The position numbers and the translations under genes are program-made. Under the pieces are notes generated by a model. The model searched no databases. It was not told the DNA's origin and was given only the letters and a program-made list of their open reading frames with translations. From positions 8,784,001-8,848,000 of the forward strand of contig CM065389.1 in assembly GCA_033060915.1 (NCBI GenBank): DNA of 64,000 bases, given 5' to 3'. This document shows positions 14,259-29,200 of the stretch, piece by piece. Position 1 is the first letter of the stretch, and each line of letters opens with the position of its first letter. The DNA is from Euryodendron excelsum. Taxonomy: Eukaryota; Streptophyta; Magnoliopsida; Ericales; Pentaphylacaceae.

Positions 14259-17200
14259 TCAAGTTTATGAGTTCTCAGGATAGGATTTTTTCTTCTAATT
14301 TTTTCCATCGTGTCTTCCTTGAGCGAAAATTGAAGTGTATGGCTGATTTTGTTCTTTGCAGTTTGTGTGTAACAATTGCCTTATGAAGCTATGAAGTTAT
14401 TTTGATGGTGTTCCTTCGTTTTTGTGATCTGGCATTGAAATTGTTGATATGTGAATTGCATTTCATTCATCTTAATATTTTCCACGAATTGGAGTCCTCC
14501 ATTGTTATTGTTCTCGCACTTATAATACTTGATGGCAGCTTGATTTGCGATGTGGGGCAAGGAAGTCATTAGATGAGCCTCCTAAGCAGCTTCTGGCTTT
14601 GAAATCTTGCGATATAAGTTCCACTAGGCCTCATATGCTTCTTGTTGGTGGGAGGTATCTCTTTGGGCGAATTTTCTTGCATGCGTATTACTACATTTTT
14701 GTTTATGCTGATTTGATATTGCTAATGCTTGCAGTGATGCCTTTGCTCGTTTATATGATAGACGGATGCTGCCACCACTCTCATCCTGTCGGAAGAAGAT
14801 GTCACCACCTCCTTGTGTTAACTATTTCTGCCCGATGCATCTTTCTGATCACGTTAGTCTGCAATTCCTATACTATTTTCATGCCACAAATCATTTCTTT
14901 CTGGCCGGTGCTTGATTTATAAATTTGTTAGTTGAAAATTTTCACTATTCCCTCATCTTTCTCATTTCATCACCTTTTTTTTTTCCAGTCTTATAAATAT
15001 CACACTATATGCTTTAAGGGTAAGTTGGTTTTTGGTGTACATACTTTGGAGTTGTTTATGCAAATAATGTCTGGTGAATGCTTGTATGTGCAAGCTCATT
15101 TAATTTTTTTTTTCAGACATGTCCCAATACGTGCACAATCTGCGTTACCTTTTAATTTAATATTATAGTCTATAGATTGGATTTACTTTGTCAAGGCCAT
15201 CATATTACTATGGCACACTTATTTATAATAATTGGTTTGGAGTGAGCTTGGACAGTTATTTCTTGCCACTGACCTAAACAAGGAAAAGGAAGAAGGGGGG
15301 TTGACTCAGTGTTCTAATTGTGATGGCTGGCCCTTTTTATTTGTTGGATTAGTAAAACACTGAAAGTTAGGGAATGTAATTACTAAAGAATTTTGGTTGG
15401 AATCTCTCTCTCTCTCTCTCTCTCTCTCCCTCTCTTGCATTCTTATGCAGCAAACAAACTCTACCAAGTTTAAACTCTATGAAGACCATATGTTGTGGAA
15501 CCAGAAGTAGATGCATAGCACTTTGGAAATTTATCATATTTTATAATAGAAATCAAATTAGGAGGGTGGTATATTGGAATCCTATCATGTTGCTATATCA
15601 GGTAGTTATGTTGTTGAAATATTTCGACGTGTTTTTATTGTTTTGACTGGTCTTCTAGCGACGCCTTATTGGTATATGAGGATAGCACAGAGATGACTAA
15701 CTATTAAAATAAAAAGTGGAAGACTTTAGCTGTCTAGCCTTTTATGTATGCATAATGTGCATATCCATTTCCAAAGTTCATAAAGTTTTCTTTATGCATA
15801 ATGTACATACCAAATTCCTAGGTTCATTAAATAACCTTTATGCATGTTTGTGAGTTTGTATCCTTTATCTCTTGCCCCCTTCACCAGAATGAATTCCTTA
15901 TAGTTTTCCAAATTTCCCTCTATAAATTGTCATTGTTCTTTATTTTGTCTGATGACTGCCTTTAATGGAATTGGTTTGGGTTGGAAGGGCTTGCTAGATT
16001 ATTAAACTTAGTAATTCTTGTTATTTTAATTTCTATAATGCTGCATGTTTGTCATATGTGTTAATGATGCATATGATACACCAACCATTTCCAACTTCCA
16101 AACTCCTGACAATTGGAACTTTCCTCCTTTTTTTCTTCGATAGGGTTGATCTCTTCATGCTTTCAGGTCGCTGCCTTTCAATGCCTGGTGTTTTGCTTGG
16201 TGGTTGGTTTTTGTCCTTAATGGTAGAGAATTCATGGTCCTAAGCAATGCTGCCCAGATGATGGATGGTTACAGTTATGGAGGATTAAAGGCTTCTTATA
16301 GTTGTTGAAAATAATGTGGGGAGTTGGTTTATTAAAAGCTCTTTGATCATGCTTGGGCTATGTGCCAGCTAAGAATGACGTTAGTTGGGGTGGTCCATGT
16401 GAGAGAGTGATTACCTCTTTTGCCTATTCAAGGCTGTTGCGGCAACATGCAAGCCCTATCATGTTGATGTTAGGATAATATCAACATGAGTATCCAAGCA
16501 ACCTCTAGGATATGTCATGTTGCAATTCTTACCAAAGCAGGTTTTGTTTCTTGTCATCAACCTCAGTTATGAATTTGAACCATTTGCAGTCCTATATGCC
16601 ACAAGTGCTGTACTTCTGCTCTGGAAAGAAGGGGTTTCCTACTGTCAAAAAAATTTCTAGAAATGGAGTGCATGGAAAGAAAATAGACAAGGGAGTTTCT
16701 GTATATCCTTTTTTTTTTTTTTGATAGGTGAAAGTATATTACCGACCGTCAGAAGGGGCCCAAACCTGTGCACACGAGGTATTATGTATCCATCCAAACA
16801 AAAAGCCACCTATACAACCCAAAAGTCTAAATATCTACAGGGACATACAAGTCCCCCAAAAACTCAACAAAAGTTCTTAAGGAAAATGGCCAATCCTCTT
16901 TAAGCCAAAAATATAACGAGACCAACCCCCCTTCCTTTACACACGCAATGGTCAACTAAACATTGCCGCCTTCTCCTCAGGTTGTCAATGGTCAGGATGG
17001 CCTCTCGGGACACAGTCCAAGCAAAAACCAACTTTGACTGGGTCCTTAGACCTCCAGATACCTTTCTAGGGGGAGGATAGCTCTCCTTGCCCAGAAAGGG
17101 TAGAATAAAAAGAAGAGACTGAAAATATGCCTTTCGATTTGCCGTTCCAAACCATAGAATCTTCCAACCCTGGCTGAATTGAAAAAGCATTAAGGCCCTG

Positions 17201-20200
17201 AAGCAGCTCCTCGATAGCTTCCAATTCCCAATCTTGCACCGCCCTTCTAAAAAGGGCAGCCCAAGCACCACCAAAAGCAGACGGGAACCAACAGTCTTCC
17301 ACTGATGCTCCTGGGAAAACAGCTATACTGACTAACTCCGGATACACCTCCCTTAAAGGTAGTTGGCCACATTAGGAATCTTGCCAAAAAATGATCTTTC
17401 AACCATTGCCTTGCTTGAAAGAGATGGAGTTGAAAAAATCAGCAATCACTCTCATAATACTTCTCCAAATCCCTAAACCATAGGGGCCCCTAACCTCTCC
17501 AGGTAACCAACCATCTCTCAAAACCCCATATTTAGAACCTATCACCCTCTTCCATAAAGATTGGTGCTCGTTGACAAACCTCCACAACCATTTGCCTAAT
17601 AAAGCTCTGTTGAAGGACACCAAGCTACGAATACCTAGCCCACCCTCTTTCAAAGGGAGACAAACCACCTTCCAATCAACAAGATGGTATTTAAACTCAT
17701 CCCCTAGCCCACCCCATAGAAAGTCGCTCATTAGCTTTTCTAACCTCTTTGCTACCGAAATAGGGACAGTGAAGAGAGAAAGAAAGTAGGTAGGCATGCT
17801 AGTAAGGGCTATCTTACCTGGACTCGGGTACGGGTGTCGAGTGCGGGTACGTGTTTAAGTGTCGAATTTATCTAATTCTCGTATCAAAGGACACTGGGAC
17901 ACGGCTAGATTTCATATTTTTTAAATATTTCTTTTTTTTTTAAAGGTAAAATGGCATTTACAAGTTAAAATATAGCATTTTATACATAAAATGGAAGTCC
18001 TATGCTTAGTTTTATAGTAGACTCAATTAGTTATATATCCTTGTTAGATGCATGTCCAACTAGTGTCGGGTGTCGAGTGTCGAGTGTCCGACATGGGTAC
18101 TTTACGTATTTAGAAGAGTCCAAGAAACATAAAGCAAGGGAACTCTTATTGAGAGTGAGTCTACCTCCTTTAGAGAGATACTGCCGCTTCCAAGAGACTA
18201 GCCTCATCTCACACCTTTCAATCACTGAATCCTATATCCCCTCGGCCTTGAAAGAAGACCCCAATGGAAGACCAAGGTAAGAAGAAGGAAGAGAAGCCAC
18301 TTGGCATCCTAAAATAGTTGCCAACGAGATGACATCGTCTACCTCTCCTATAGGAATGAGCTCACTTTTGGCTAGGTTTATCTGAAGGCCTGAAACTGCC
18401 TTTAGGCTAAGAAGCATGCTCCTCAAAGCTATCATCTCCTCGTCTGAAGCACCACAGAAAATAATATTATTGTCCGCAAAGAGCAAATTTGAGACAAGCA
18501 CCGGTTCCCCACCTCTACTGCCAACCTGGAACCCACCCATCCTCTCGCTGGCCACCGCTCTATTTTGGAAACGACTCAAGACTTTTATAACAATAATGAA
18601 CAGAAAAGGAGAAAGAGGATCCCTTTGCCTCAAGCCCCTTGAGCTCTCAAAGAAACCTTTGGCCACTCCATTCGCTAAGATTGAGAACTTTACTGAAGAG
18701 ATGCAGAATCTAATCCACTTATCCTATTTTTCTCCAAAGCTTGACCTCTCCATCATGTAAATTAGAAAATCCTAGCAAACATGATCATAAGCCTTCTCGA
18801 TGTCTAGCTTACAGATAACACCTGGAATATTAACTTGCAACCTGGAGTCCACACATTCATTAGCTACCAAGATAGTATCTAGAATTTGTCTTCCCCCTAA
18901 AAAGGCATTCTGAGACTCAGGCACAACTGTCCCAATTACTCTTTTCAACCCTAAAGCTAACACCTTGGCAATGATCTTGTACATACTCCCCACCAAGCTA
19001 ATCAATCTGAAGTCCCCAACATCCACTCCCCCTCCTTTTTAGGATAAGAGTCATGAAAGTAGCATTCAAACTCTTCTCAAACTTTTGTGACTCAAAGAAT
19101 GAATGCATCATTGCCATAACATCTGCCTTCACCACCCCTGACAATGATGAAAGATGGCCATAGAAAAACCATCAGGGCCGGAGGCCTTGTCCCCCCTCAG
19201 ACTATTGAGAGCCCCAACCACCACCTCTTCTGTAAAAGGACCCTCCAACCACCCCTGATCCTCAACCTGAATAGCATTCAACTCCAAACCATCTACCTTT
19301 GGTCTCCACAGCTCAGGCTCAGAATACAACTTTCTGTAGAAATTAACAATGCCATCCAAAATATTCCCCTTCGTAGATAGCTCATTCCCATCAATGACCA
19401 ATCTGCTTATGTTATTGAATCTCCCGTGTGCATTAGCCGTATGGTGGAAGAATCTCGTGTTCTTATCCCCTTCCTGCATAGCCTTTTTAATATAGGTACT
19501 GCACATGCACCATTCTTATTGGGTAAACAAGAAAGAGGAAATAAATTTTAAATTCTGCTCTATAACTTGGATGTTTCTGACAGTACAACAACTGGTGACT
19601 CGGCTTGATGAGAATTTCTGTGACCCAGATATTGAAAAATGCTTGGCCTTATCCTACCATCTATTTGGCTAGAAATTCTGCCTCAATGAGTCATAATTTT
19701 AGTGCAGCATGTTCTTGTGGTTACCATGCAATGCAATCTTGGACGATTGGTATTTTTTCTTTTTGATGGATAAGAGTTTGCTTTAGGAGGGTAATGGGGA
19801 GGGGTGTTGGTATTTGAACCCCAGACCATGAGCTTGGCTGTACAAGGCCCAAAATGGGGCAAGCCACTTGCTCATCCTGGACTATTGATATTGGCTGTCG
19901 ATTTCAGCAAATAGCATTTCTTAATCTGAAACTCGCATATGGGGCTTATAGCAACTCACCACAATGGGAGGCAGCGAACAAATAAGCCCACACCTTTGCA
20001 TATTTCATCAGTGAACATGTGCCCGGGGGCAGAACACAAAGGGAAATGTCCTGGCTTGGCCGGTTTCGCATCTTCTCTGCCCCATTCTTCTTCCCTTCCC
20101 AAAAAGTTGATGACCATTCACAGCTATTACCTTGACACCAAAGGAGAGTTGCCCCAATGCTTCATCTTTCCTGATTCGACATTAGGATTGTATTGATTTT

Positions 20201-23200
20201 TCACCAATAATGGAATACTGCATATTTAAGGATCGAGAAATTGCTCTTGTTACCAAATAAATCTCTTTGTTTATGGTGACCAGCCTCCTCTCTCTAAAGC
20301 CAATTTGAGCTCTCAGCTGATATTGACTGTAACTACTCATTGTATTTGTAACCTTAGTGCATTCTTGGGCCTGGGGCACTTCCACGTATATGTCCAAACA
20401 CAATTCAAAGTTAAAGAAATTTTTTTCCCTACTAGGTTGAGGCATTCCTATGCCTTGGACTAGCAGATTGGATGAGTTTTTTCAACTTCCCACTGGTTCA
20501 GTAGATAAGGCTGTATCATGATCGTGCTAGGACAAAAGTCCATGAGAATGGTTTCGGTAACCTACTTTGCAGGGTCTGCCTATATGATGAAATAATGCAC
20601 AGGTGTATGTGTTGCGCAGAAAACTATATACGATGTAATAAAACAGGAATAACCAAGCACAAAACACAAGAATTTAACGAGGTTCAGCAGTCAGTGTAAC
20701 TACTTACGTCCTCAGCGTCAACGGAGTTCTCTTTTATTACTTTTGAAGAAAAGTATACAATTAATTAGGGTTACACAAATTTAAATGAAACCTTAACTCT
20801 GGATACAATGAAAAAATCCCCAAAATACCCGTACCATACCGTGGGGGGCGTAGCCCGCGGCACCCCCCAACCTATTATTTTGACCCAGGTGGACAAAACC
20901 GGATTACCCATCATGGGCTCCACTCGATGCCCTCACGCTCCTCTTGCTCTGCTCCGTTCCGTTCCGCCGATGAGCCCCATTGTTCCCGGACTTAGTATCA
21001 ACAATATGAGCCACTAACTCCAACAGTACATCTTATTATATATGGAAATGATGGTGCACATATTTGAATATCTGGTGAAGAAAGATATTTCCTCCAGAAC
21101 CAGATTTGTTCCTTTTGAAACCTGTTCAACCATCTGACATTATAAGTTAGTAATGGGAAAATAAATATTTAAAAATCAGAATCTTGGAAATTGGTATGTG
21201 GATTTCACTGTGATTGAATACCATATATTTCTGCCTTTTAAACCTTATTATTACGGTAAAATCAAGACATAGGTACATGTATATGATATACTTGTCTGGA
21301 CTATTATTATCTATTTCGCTGTGACTGAAAAGTTTGTCCTGCCAGTTCATCCAAGTGTTAGAATAAATGTTGAGTCGTTTTTCTATTATTTTGTCCATAA
21401 ATAGTCACCACCAATGAAATGAGAGATTCTCTGGGGAAAATGGAAGAAAAACAGAGCAGCTTAAAAATGGAAGCTGCACTATAGCTGTTCTAACATTGTC
21501 TTCTTTTCTTTTCAGGGTCATTCGAGCTTGCACCTGACTCATGTCACATTCAGTCCTAACGGAGAAGAGGTTCTCCTTAGTTATAGTGGAGAACATGTAT
21601 ACTTAATGGATGTAAAACATGGTATGGGTTTTCATACTCTTTACCTCCTTTTTTTCTTTTGATAATTAATGGTATGTGTTTTCACCTTGAAACCTTCGCA
21701 TATGACACAATCAGTTATGATGCAGTGTTTACTAGACGATTTTATGCTTTCTTGTTTCTTTTCTTTCTAAGATGTTTATTCAATTCAATATTGATGTTAT
21801 AAAGAACTTAGAAATACTATTCTGTATGAATATGTGCTTTTGATAGGCCACATTCTAGCAGATTTTCTCTTTCTACAAAGTAGACCAATATTTGTTGCCA
21901 TAAGTTCAACAGCCGCCTCACAGAGGGTTTGTTTTTTTTTATTTAAAGTTTCAGGCAGTGACACACATGCTATATGTTGCCTAATTACACTTTGTTCTAT
22001 GCCGAAATTCTTGTTTTTTTAAAGTCTAAAAGTAGTATGTATGAGTTGCTCTATTGTGTTATGATTTGCAGCTGGTGGTAGTGCCATGCAATATACCTCA
22101 GCTGATGCTTCAAAGGTCATGACGTTTACTCCAATACTCAATGGAGTAGAATTGCAGTCATCAGTGTCAGGTGTCCTCCGAAATGGTTTTCCTTTAAAAA
22201 GCAAAGTCTCTGGCACGGTGTGAATATTACCCTTTGTCTATACATTTAGTGAACTTCTTATTATGTTCTTGGTATAGTGGTTTGATTTTCAAGTAAATTT
22301 TATGCTATCTATCGTTTACTTCTATGTAACTTGGAATCTAATGCAGTTTCTACAGCTTGACAAGTGCAGGAAATTGGTTCAAATTGCGGAAAAATCCTTA
22401 ATGGAGAATACAAATTATTTTTGTGGAATCGAGGCTTGCAATGAGGTTTTGGATGGTCATGGTCGTGTCATTGGACCTATGCTCATGCATGAGTGTCTAT
22501 GCATCCGTGCAGCCTTGTTACTCAAGGTTTGTACAAAATGTTGTGGTTCACAGAGTTCAAAATTCAGCTGATAGGTAGTGTTTTAGTACTGGATGTATTT
22601 AATCTGGTATCTTTTTCTTTTTCAGCTGAAGTGGAAGAATGACGCTTATATGGCTCTAAGAGATTGCCACAAAGCTAGGAGGATTAATTCTTCTTCATTT
22701 AGGGCACTTCGCCTACAGTCTGAAGCTTTGTTGCAGGTAGGTTCAACAACATTTACCCCCACACTCTACGTTGCCAACCAACTTGATTCACAGCATAGTA
22801 CTAAAATGACTTATTTATTGCCTAGGCACTCATGTTGGTGCTTGAGTTGGCAGCAACAAATCAAATTCTATGCATAGACCTACCTTGTTACAGTTACAGC
22901 TGCTTATTAATGTGTATCTTTTAGCCCCCATGTCTAGGTTTAGGTTCCTTAAATTGGTAATTCCTTGGGAGTTTAAAAGAGAAAACGAAGTTACCTTGCT
23001 GATGGAGATTAGAGTTGATTGGTCGTGCATACATATTATATTAACATTTTCCTTCTTAAATTCTAACTGTTACATCATAAGTGGACTTGTCCAATCCTTT
23101 GCTTGGTAAAGATGTCTATTAGACATCTTGTGTTTCATGAGGCTTGATGACCAATCAACTACTTGATTTTATTTTGAACCTATGAACTTTAAACCTATCA

Positions 23201-26200
23201 TGATATTTTGTACTTTATTTCTTTGAGCATTGCCATGAATTTTAGTTTCATGCAACAATCTCAACGTAGACTTTCTAGTCGCCCTTGCGTGACTGTGTGA
23301 GACGTATAGGCCTTCTTATGGTCCACATTTCTTAGAAGGCACTGGATGTGAAAATGTTTAGCTGTCTAAACCTTCCTTTATACTTAAACTGACCTGTCCC
23401 TAGGTGATTTCCATGATCAACTTCAGTCCTGATTGGTGTTTTCTTGCTTTCTTGAAGCTGGGAAAACATAAAGAAGCACTAGAATTTGCTATTGCGGCTC
23501 AGTCAATGGCACCATTGAATTCTGAAGTTGCTGAGACTCTGGAGAATATTAAAAAGCATCTTGCTGCAGGTTTGTAGCTGTGTATTGCATATCAACTCAG
23601 GTGTAGATGATGTCGGAATTCTATTACTTTGTTCACTTTATTCTTAATCTCATTTCTTTATGGTGGTGATCATCAGGTTTGCATTGACGATGGTGTATTT
23701 ATTGTATCGATCTTTCCATTACTGGATGAGAAACTTTACAAACCAATTTTCATTTCCTTATTTTGAATCAAGTAATTTTATGACGAAGAAGAGTGTTCCT
23801 AGAGAACCCACCCTCACTCCCTCCCCTCCTCAACCTCCAAAACACCCACACACACCCAAAAAGTTATTCATTCCTTTGTTCACTTTATTCTTAATCTCAT
23901 TTCTTTATGTCTCTGGTCCTCATCAGGCATGCATTGATGATGGTTATTTATTGTGCAGATCTTTCCATTGCTTGATGGGAAACTTCACAAACCAATTTTC
24001 ATTTCCTTATTTTAAATCAAGGAATTATATGACGAAGAAGAGTGATTCTAAAGAACAACTCCCCCACCCCCCCCAAAAAAAAAAAAAAAAACAAACAGCA
24101 AAACACCCACACACCCCAAAAAATTATATAACATGCAAAAAGAAAACCAAAACAAAAAAGAGCATAATTTATGTGGATCTTGGACTTGAAATATGGGTTT
24201 TTCTTTGTCCTCAACTCTTGAGAGATGAGTTCTAACTTCTGATACATTGGGAGGTTTTTTTTTTTTTTTTTTTTCTTTTTTTGTGAGAAGGGGGTTTTGT
24301 GTGTGGGGTGGGGTGGGGGTGTGATGTATTTACTTCTGACTTGTGAAACCCTTTCTACACAATATTTGCGGATTTACCTTGTCTGCAGTCGTTGTATTTA
24401 AAATTATTAATGAAAATTGAAACTACCTCCCTTGAGGTTTAGCCTGAAGGCAACAAGAAACCCCCTGTTTCAAAAGTAGGCAGGGATCTTCCCTGCTGTT
24501 TCAGTAGGTTAATTAAATTTAACCATGGATTGCATTGACTTTTTGCCTTCATATGTGATACAGTACTAATGCTTTGACTTTCCACTATGATATTTTCACA
24601 AAACAAATGAAGAAAACTAAAAAAGAAAAACATAGTATAAAATACTGGTAATGACAAAAGTGAGAGCTTTAACTGGTTGTACACTGTTTGTAAAGGTCAG
24701 GCTGCGCTGGCATTGGTAGACACCATCAAATACAACCCCTCCCTATATCTACACCACTGGTCCCACTCTCCACTGCTTGGGCTGTGGTGGCTGCCTCTCT
24801 CTCTTGTTAAATCTAACCTAGCGCCATTGAAATCCACCATTACCACCGCCAACTGCACCTTCTTCTCTCTGTTATTTGTTTAACCAAACACTGCCGCAGC
24901 CCCTTCCATGAACAAAAGAGAAAATAGATGCCAAGAGGTCTACTTCAATGGCCATTTTCTTTTTATTCTTTTGTAATTTGAAAATCTCTTTACATATTCT
25001 AAGTATGATTTCTTTGGCTAATTATTTTTATAGCTTCCGTTAAAATTTTTTCCTCCCCTTTGCATTTCTTATATGAAAAATAAAAGCACTAGGAGCCTGT
25101 TCTTTGTACCTGGAAGATTTTATCTGGCATTTCCCTTAATAGTTAGCCTTTGTTTGACAGGTGTTGATGCATTTTTTTTTTATTTCTCTAAGAAACAATT
25201 AATTTTGAAGTTAGTTTTCTCAAACATTTGCATAATTTCTTTTATATGTGGATTTCGATCGAACTCTCCGAATCCAAGTACATATTTCTATATATTTTGT
25301 TGTAGTTCCTTAAATTTTCCAAAGAAATTCAATTATTGAACTATTGTATGTAAGGGGGTAAATGCCTTGTGTCTTTTGTAGCCCTAATCTTTTAGTCCCT
25401 CGACAGTAGTGATCAATCTCTTATTCCAGCCTTCCTATTGGGGCTAATATTAATTGTCTCTTAGCTAATTAGCTTCCTTCTTGGACTGGACTATGGTGTA
25501 CTTACTGATACAGTGTAGATATCTGTTATCTAGTTTAGTGAAATCTTTTGTCTGCCAAACAAATATGCCAAGTCATTCTGAATAATGCTCTTTGCTTAGA
25601 GTCTTCTAGTATTTTGCAAGTCGCTTGTCTGATATAATATAATAAGGCATGTTTATACAAGTCACTAATCCAATAGAATGCAGTAAGGAACTTTTATGAA
25701 CCCTTAAATATTTCTCATGTTAGGTGAGGTTATGCAACGGGTGCTTTCTCTAGGGGAATCCATCAGCAGTAAATCGGCTAGGTGTCTAGCATTACATGTT
25801 AATAATCATACTTTTCCAGTTAAAAATAACTCTCTCCAATTGTTTTGTGCTTAACAGATTATTTTATGTTCTACTCTTTTGTTTAACAAACTATGGTCAG
25901 ATCAAACAACATTAAAATTTGAGCACTTCTTGACCACATTCCTTTCTTGAGGCCCTGATTTCATGTCATTTAATACATGCTTGTTCAAACTCCTACCATA
26001 TAGTTATCACCCTTGAAGGTTCCTTTAGGTTAATTTATTTGTATAACTCTTCTGTGTAAGTTGTTCATTCGTTTGTAGTATATTGGATGCATTTACTCTA
26101 ATAATAATCAGTCATCTCCTCTCCTGATATTTTTTTGGGTAATGTCATTGTTTACCGCTATGCTGTAACTGGTGCAACTCTATTTGCCTTCATTTACCTT

Positions 26201-29200
26201 TGATGTTTGATAAAGCTGTTGCAACATTTGTTTGTCATAAGATCTTTTTCAGTTAGTGTCTTGTTGAAATTTTAGGCTCTTATATTTCTTATGCCCTTTC
26301 TTTACCTAAGTAATTTACCTTATATCCTAGTTTTTGGTGAGAGTAAATTTTCTTAACTTCTGTACTGTTCATACATGGCATTTGTTCCTTGCCTATGCTT
26401 TGCATCTGGGTGTCAAATTGTAGCATCTTTTCTGGGATAAAAGCTATAAATGAGCTGTGCCAAGTGGAGAATTCAATTCTCAGGCGTTGCTTAGTTGAAC
26501 CTATGTGGATATTTGAGCTCTGCTTGAGCTCAAAACCCTGATTTCACGTGAGGTGCTTATGCTCGACTCCTATAAGGTCAACAAATTGTTCAAGCCAGCT
26601 CTGTACTTCTGGAGCTAATTGGTTGTGACTAATAGAAGATGGCACACCCCCATTCTCTTTTGCTCTTATGAGACAAAACATCATCTAATTTTTTGTTGAA
26701 TTTTTCATGGCATAGAAAGAGGACAGTTTTTAACAGAGCTGCTGTCATCTTAATGCCATTGAATGGAGTTTAGCTTATTTGTCTCTATGTGGAAAAAAAG
26801 GTCACCATCATAATGGTTATAAAATTTCAAAAATGTCATACGAAGATAGGTAGATAACTAGATAGTGCTAGCTTGCCTTTTCGAGCAGAGCACATGTTTG
26901 CTCAAGCTCAGGCTGTGACCAGGCCATTATTCCAGATTGAGGTGGGCTCATTACTTAGGAGCTGGTTCAGATAAGCTTTTAATGAGCACTTAATGAGGTA
27001 TTCATGAGCATCTCTGCTTGTTTTATGGGCCTACTGGGGATCTGTGGTCAACTTATGCTCATGTTTTGTTGCTGCTGAGTGCTTCTTATTTGGGAAAGCT
27101 AGAATTCATCGAATGGTTTGGATACTTGTTCATAAGTTTCTGGTTAAAGTTGGTACTGGCAGCCAGCCTAACAGAACTGGTTTTGCTCTGGGTTTGGTTT
27201 GGGTTTGCTGTCCTACTAATGTCAGTGTTAAAAGTTTTAGTAATTGTTGTCTGCAAAAGCTAGATTTGCCTGATTGACATGATTGCTTGAAGGGATTGTA
27301 GGAAAAAATAAAAAACGCTAACTTGATGTGCCTTCTAAAGAAAGCTACCACATGCCAATGTCATGTACGTACTGTGTTGTTTTTCAAATGTTTCTTAGTT
27401 TATATTCTTTTCTTTCTTCCCCAAATTTGGTGGATCTTCATGTCTGCATTCATTGTTTCATTAATGTGGTAATAGTTTTTAGATAATAGCTATATTATTC
27501 TATGATTAATTGATACTTTAGTTTTTGTTCTGTGCTGCAATGTATATCGCATCAAATATCAATACAATATGATCATAATGACCTTAGGCCATGGCTATTA
27601 CCAAAGCAACCAGTGCTCTAATCTGTTGTACTACTAAAGCAGTGGTTACTTTGGCAATAGCTGGTCCCTTGTCATTATTATAATTGTACTTTATTGCATG
27701 ATCAGTGGTAAAGCTGGTGTTAGCATATTAGAAAAATACTGGTGTGGTGTCTGAAGTTAAGGGACAGATCAAGGATATGATTCTAATCATCTGTAATGTG
27801 ATGAATAGTGTTTTTTTTGGTTTCGTTTTATTTTCTAGTTTGTTTTCTATTCTTTAAATCTTTCCTAGTGGGCAATGAAAAGTAGCATCACTTAATATGG
27901 AGACTTTAATTGTAGTAAACTCTCTCTAACTCTCTCTCTCTCTCTCTCTCTCATTTGATCAATATCTTACACCTACCTTCATGGTTGCATTGATAGCTGA
28001 AGCTGAAAAAAGTAACAAGTCAAATGATGGAGCACCTACCTCTGAACCTCAAGCTGGAAGAGTATTATCATTGAGTGACATACTCTACCGGTCAGAGGCT
28101 AACAGTGATGCTTCACAAGATGGTCCAAGGTCTGAAAGAGAAGATTCTGATTATGATGAGGAATTGGAGTTGGATTTTGAAACATCAATATCTGGTGATG
28201 AAGGGCATGACGTTGAACCCAATGTTCTTCATGGGAGTTTGAATTTGAAAATTCATAGAAGAGGTGATACAGCTATGGAAATGGGTCGTGCAAATGGTTC
28301 TTGTGGATCACCTACGTCATCATCTCAAAATGATAGAACAACTTATCAGGTTTAGCTTCTCATTTTAATTTTTGAGTTGTTCACAAAATAAAATTTTGCT
28401 GTCAACTTTCTGGGATTTGCTATCATAGAGCTGGTGTTTCTTGGAAAGTGGAAATATGAGCTTATCAATCTCAATTAAGTCTGAGGTTCTTGGCAGTTCT
28501 CTCTCTCGTTCTCTCAAGTTATTTTTTCAATTGTTTAGTTTGTTAAGGTCAAGCTTCTAGTTGACATTGCATACTGGCTCATTCTACTTTCAAAAAAGAA
28601 AATATTGGAGCTTTCTTGTGAATGGACTTTTCATTTTATTGAGGTACTTCGGAAACGGTGGATTGGAAGTTTTTAATTTTTGAGTAATTTCTGAAACTCA
28701 ACTACCTTAGTGCGAGTGATATACATGTGAGTGAGAAATTTGATCTCAAACCAATCCATTTGAGGAACAGGGATAACTAATAGAAGTTTGAAATGGATTA
28801 CATAAAGAGTAACTTACATTTGTGATGAGGGAAAGCCCACAAAATGCATTATCTTGATCTTGTTAGTAATGAAAAAAATTATTGTTATATTGGTTGCCTA
28901 AAAATTATTATCATTTTCCCCTTAATTACATTGTGAATATCTTTCTTGTTGTGAATTCCATAATAAATATTTTTTTACTATAAACATCTTGCTTTTGCCT
29001 TTGACATTGTGCTTGTGCTTATATTTGCAGCCTGAGGCAGCAATAGATATGAAGCAGAGATATGTTGGCCACTGTAATGTGGGGACGGACATAAAGCAAG
29101 CTAGTTTTCTTGGCCAAAGAGGTACCATTCAGTGTTCGCATTTTGTCTTCTATAGCTTCTTATAATATGTGAAGCAAGTTGAATGCTGTTTCCCCAAAAA

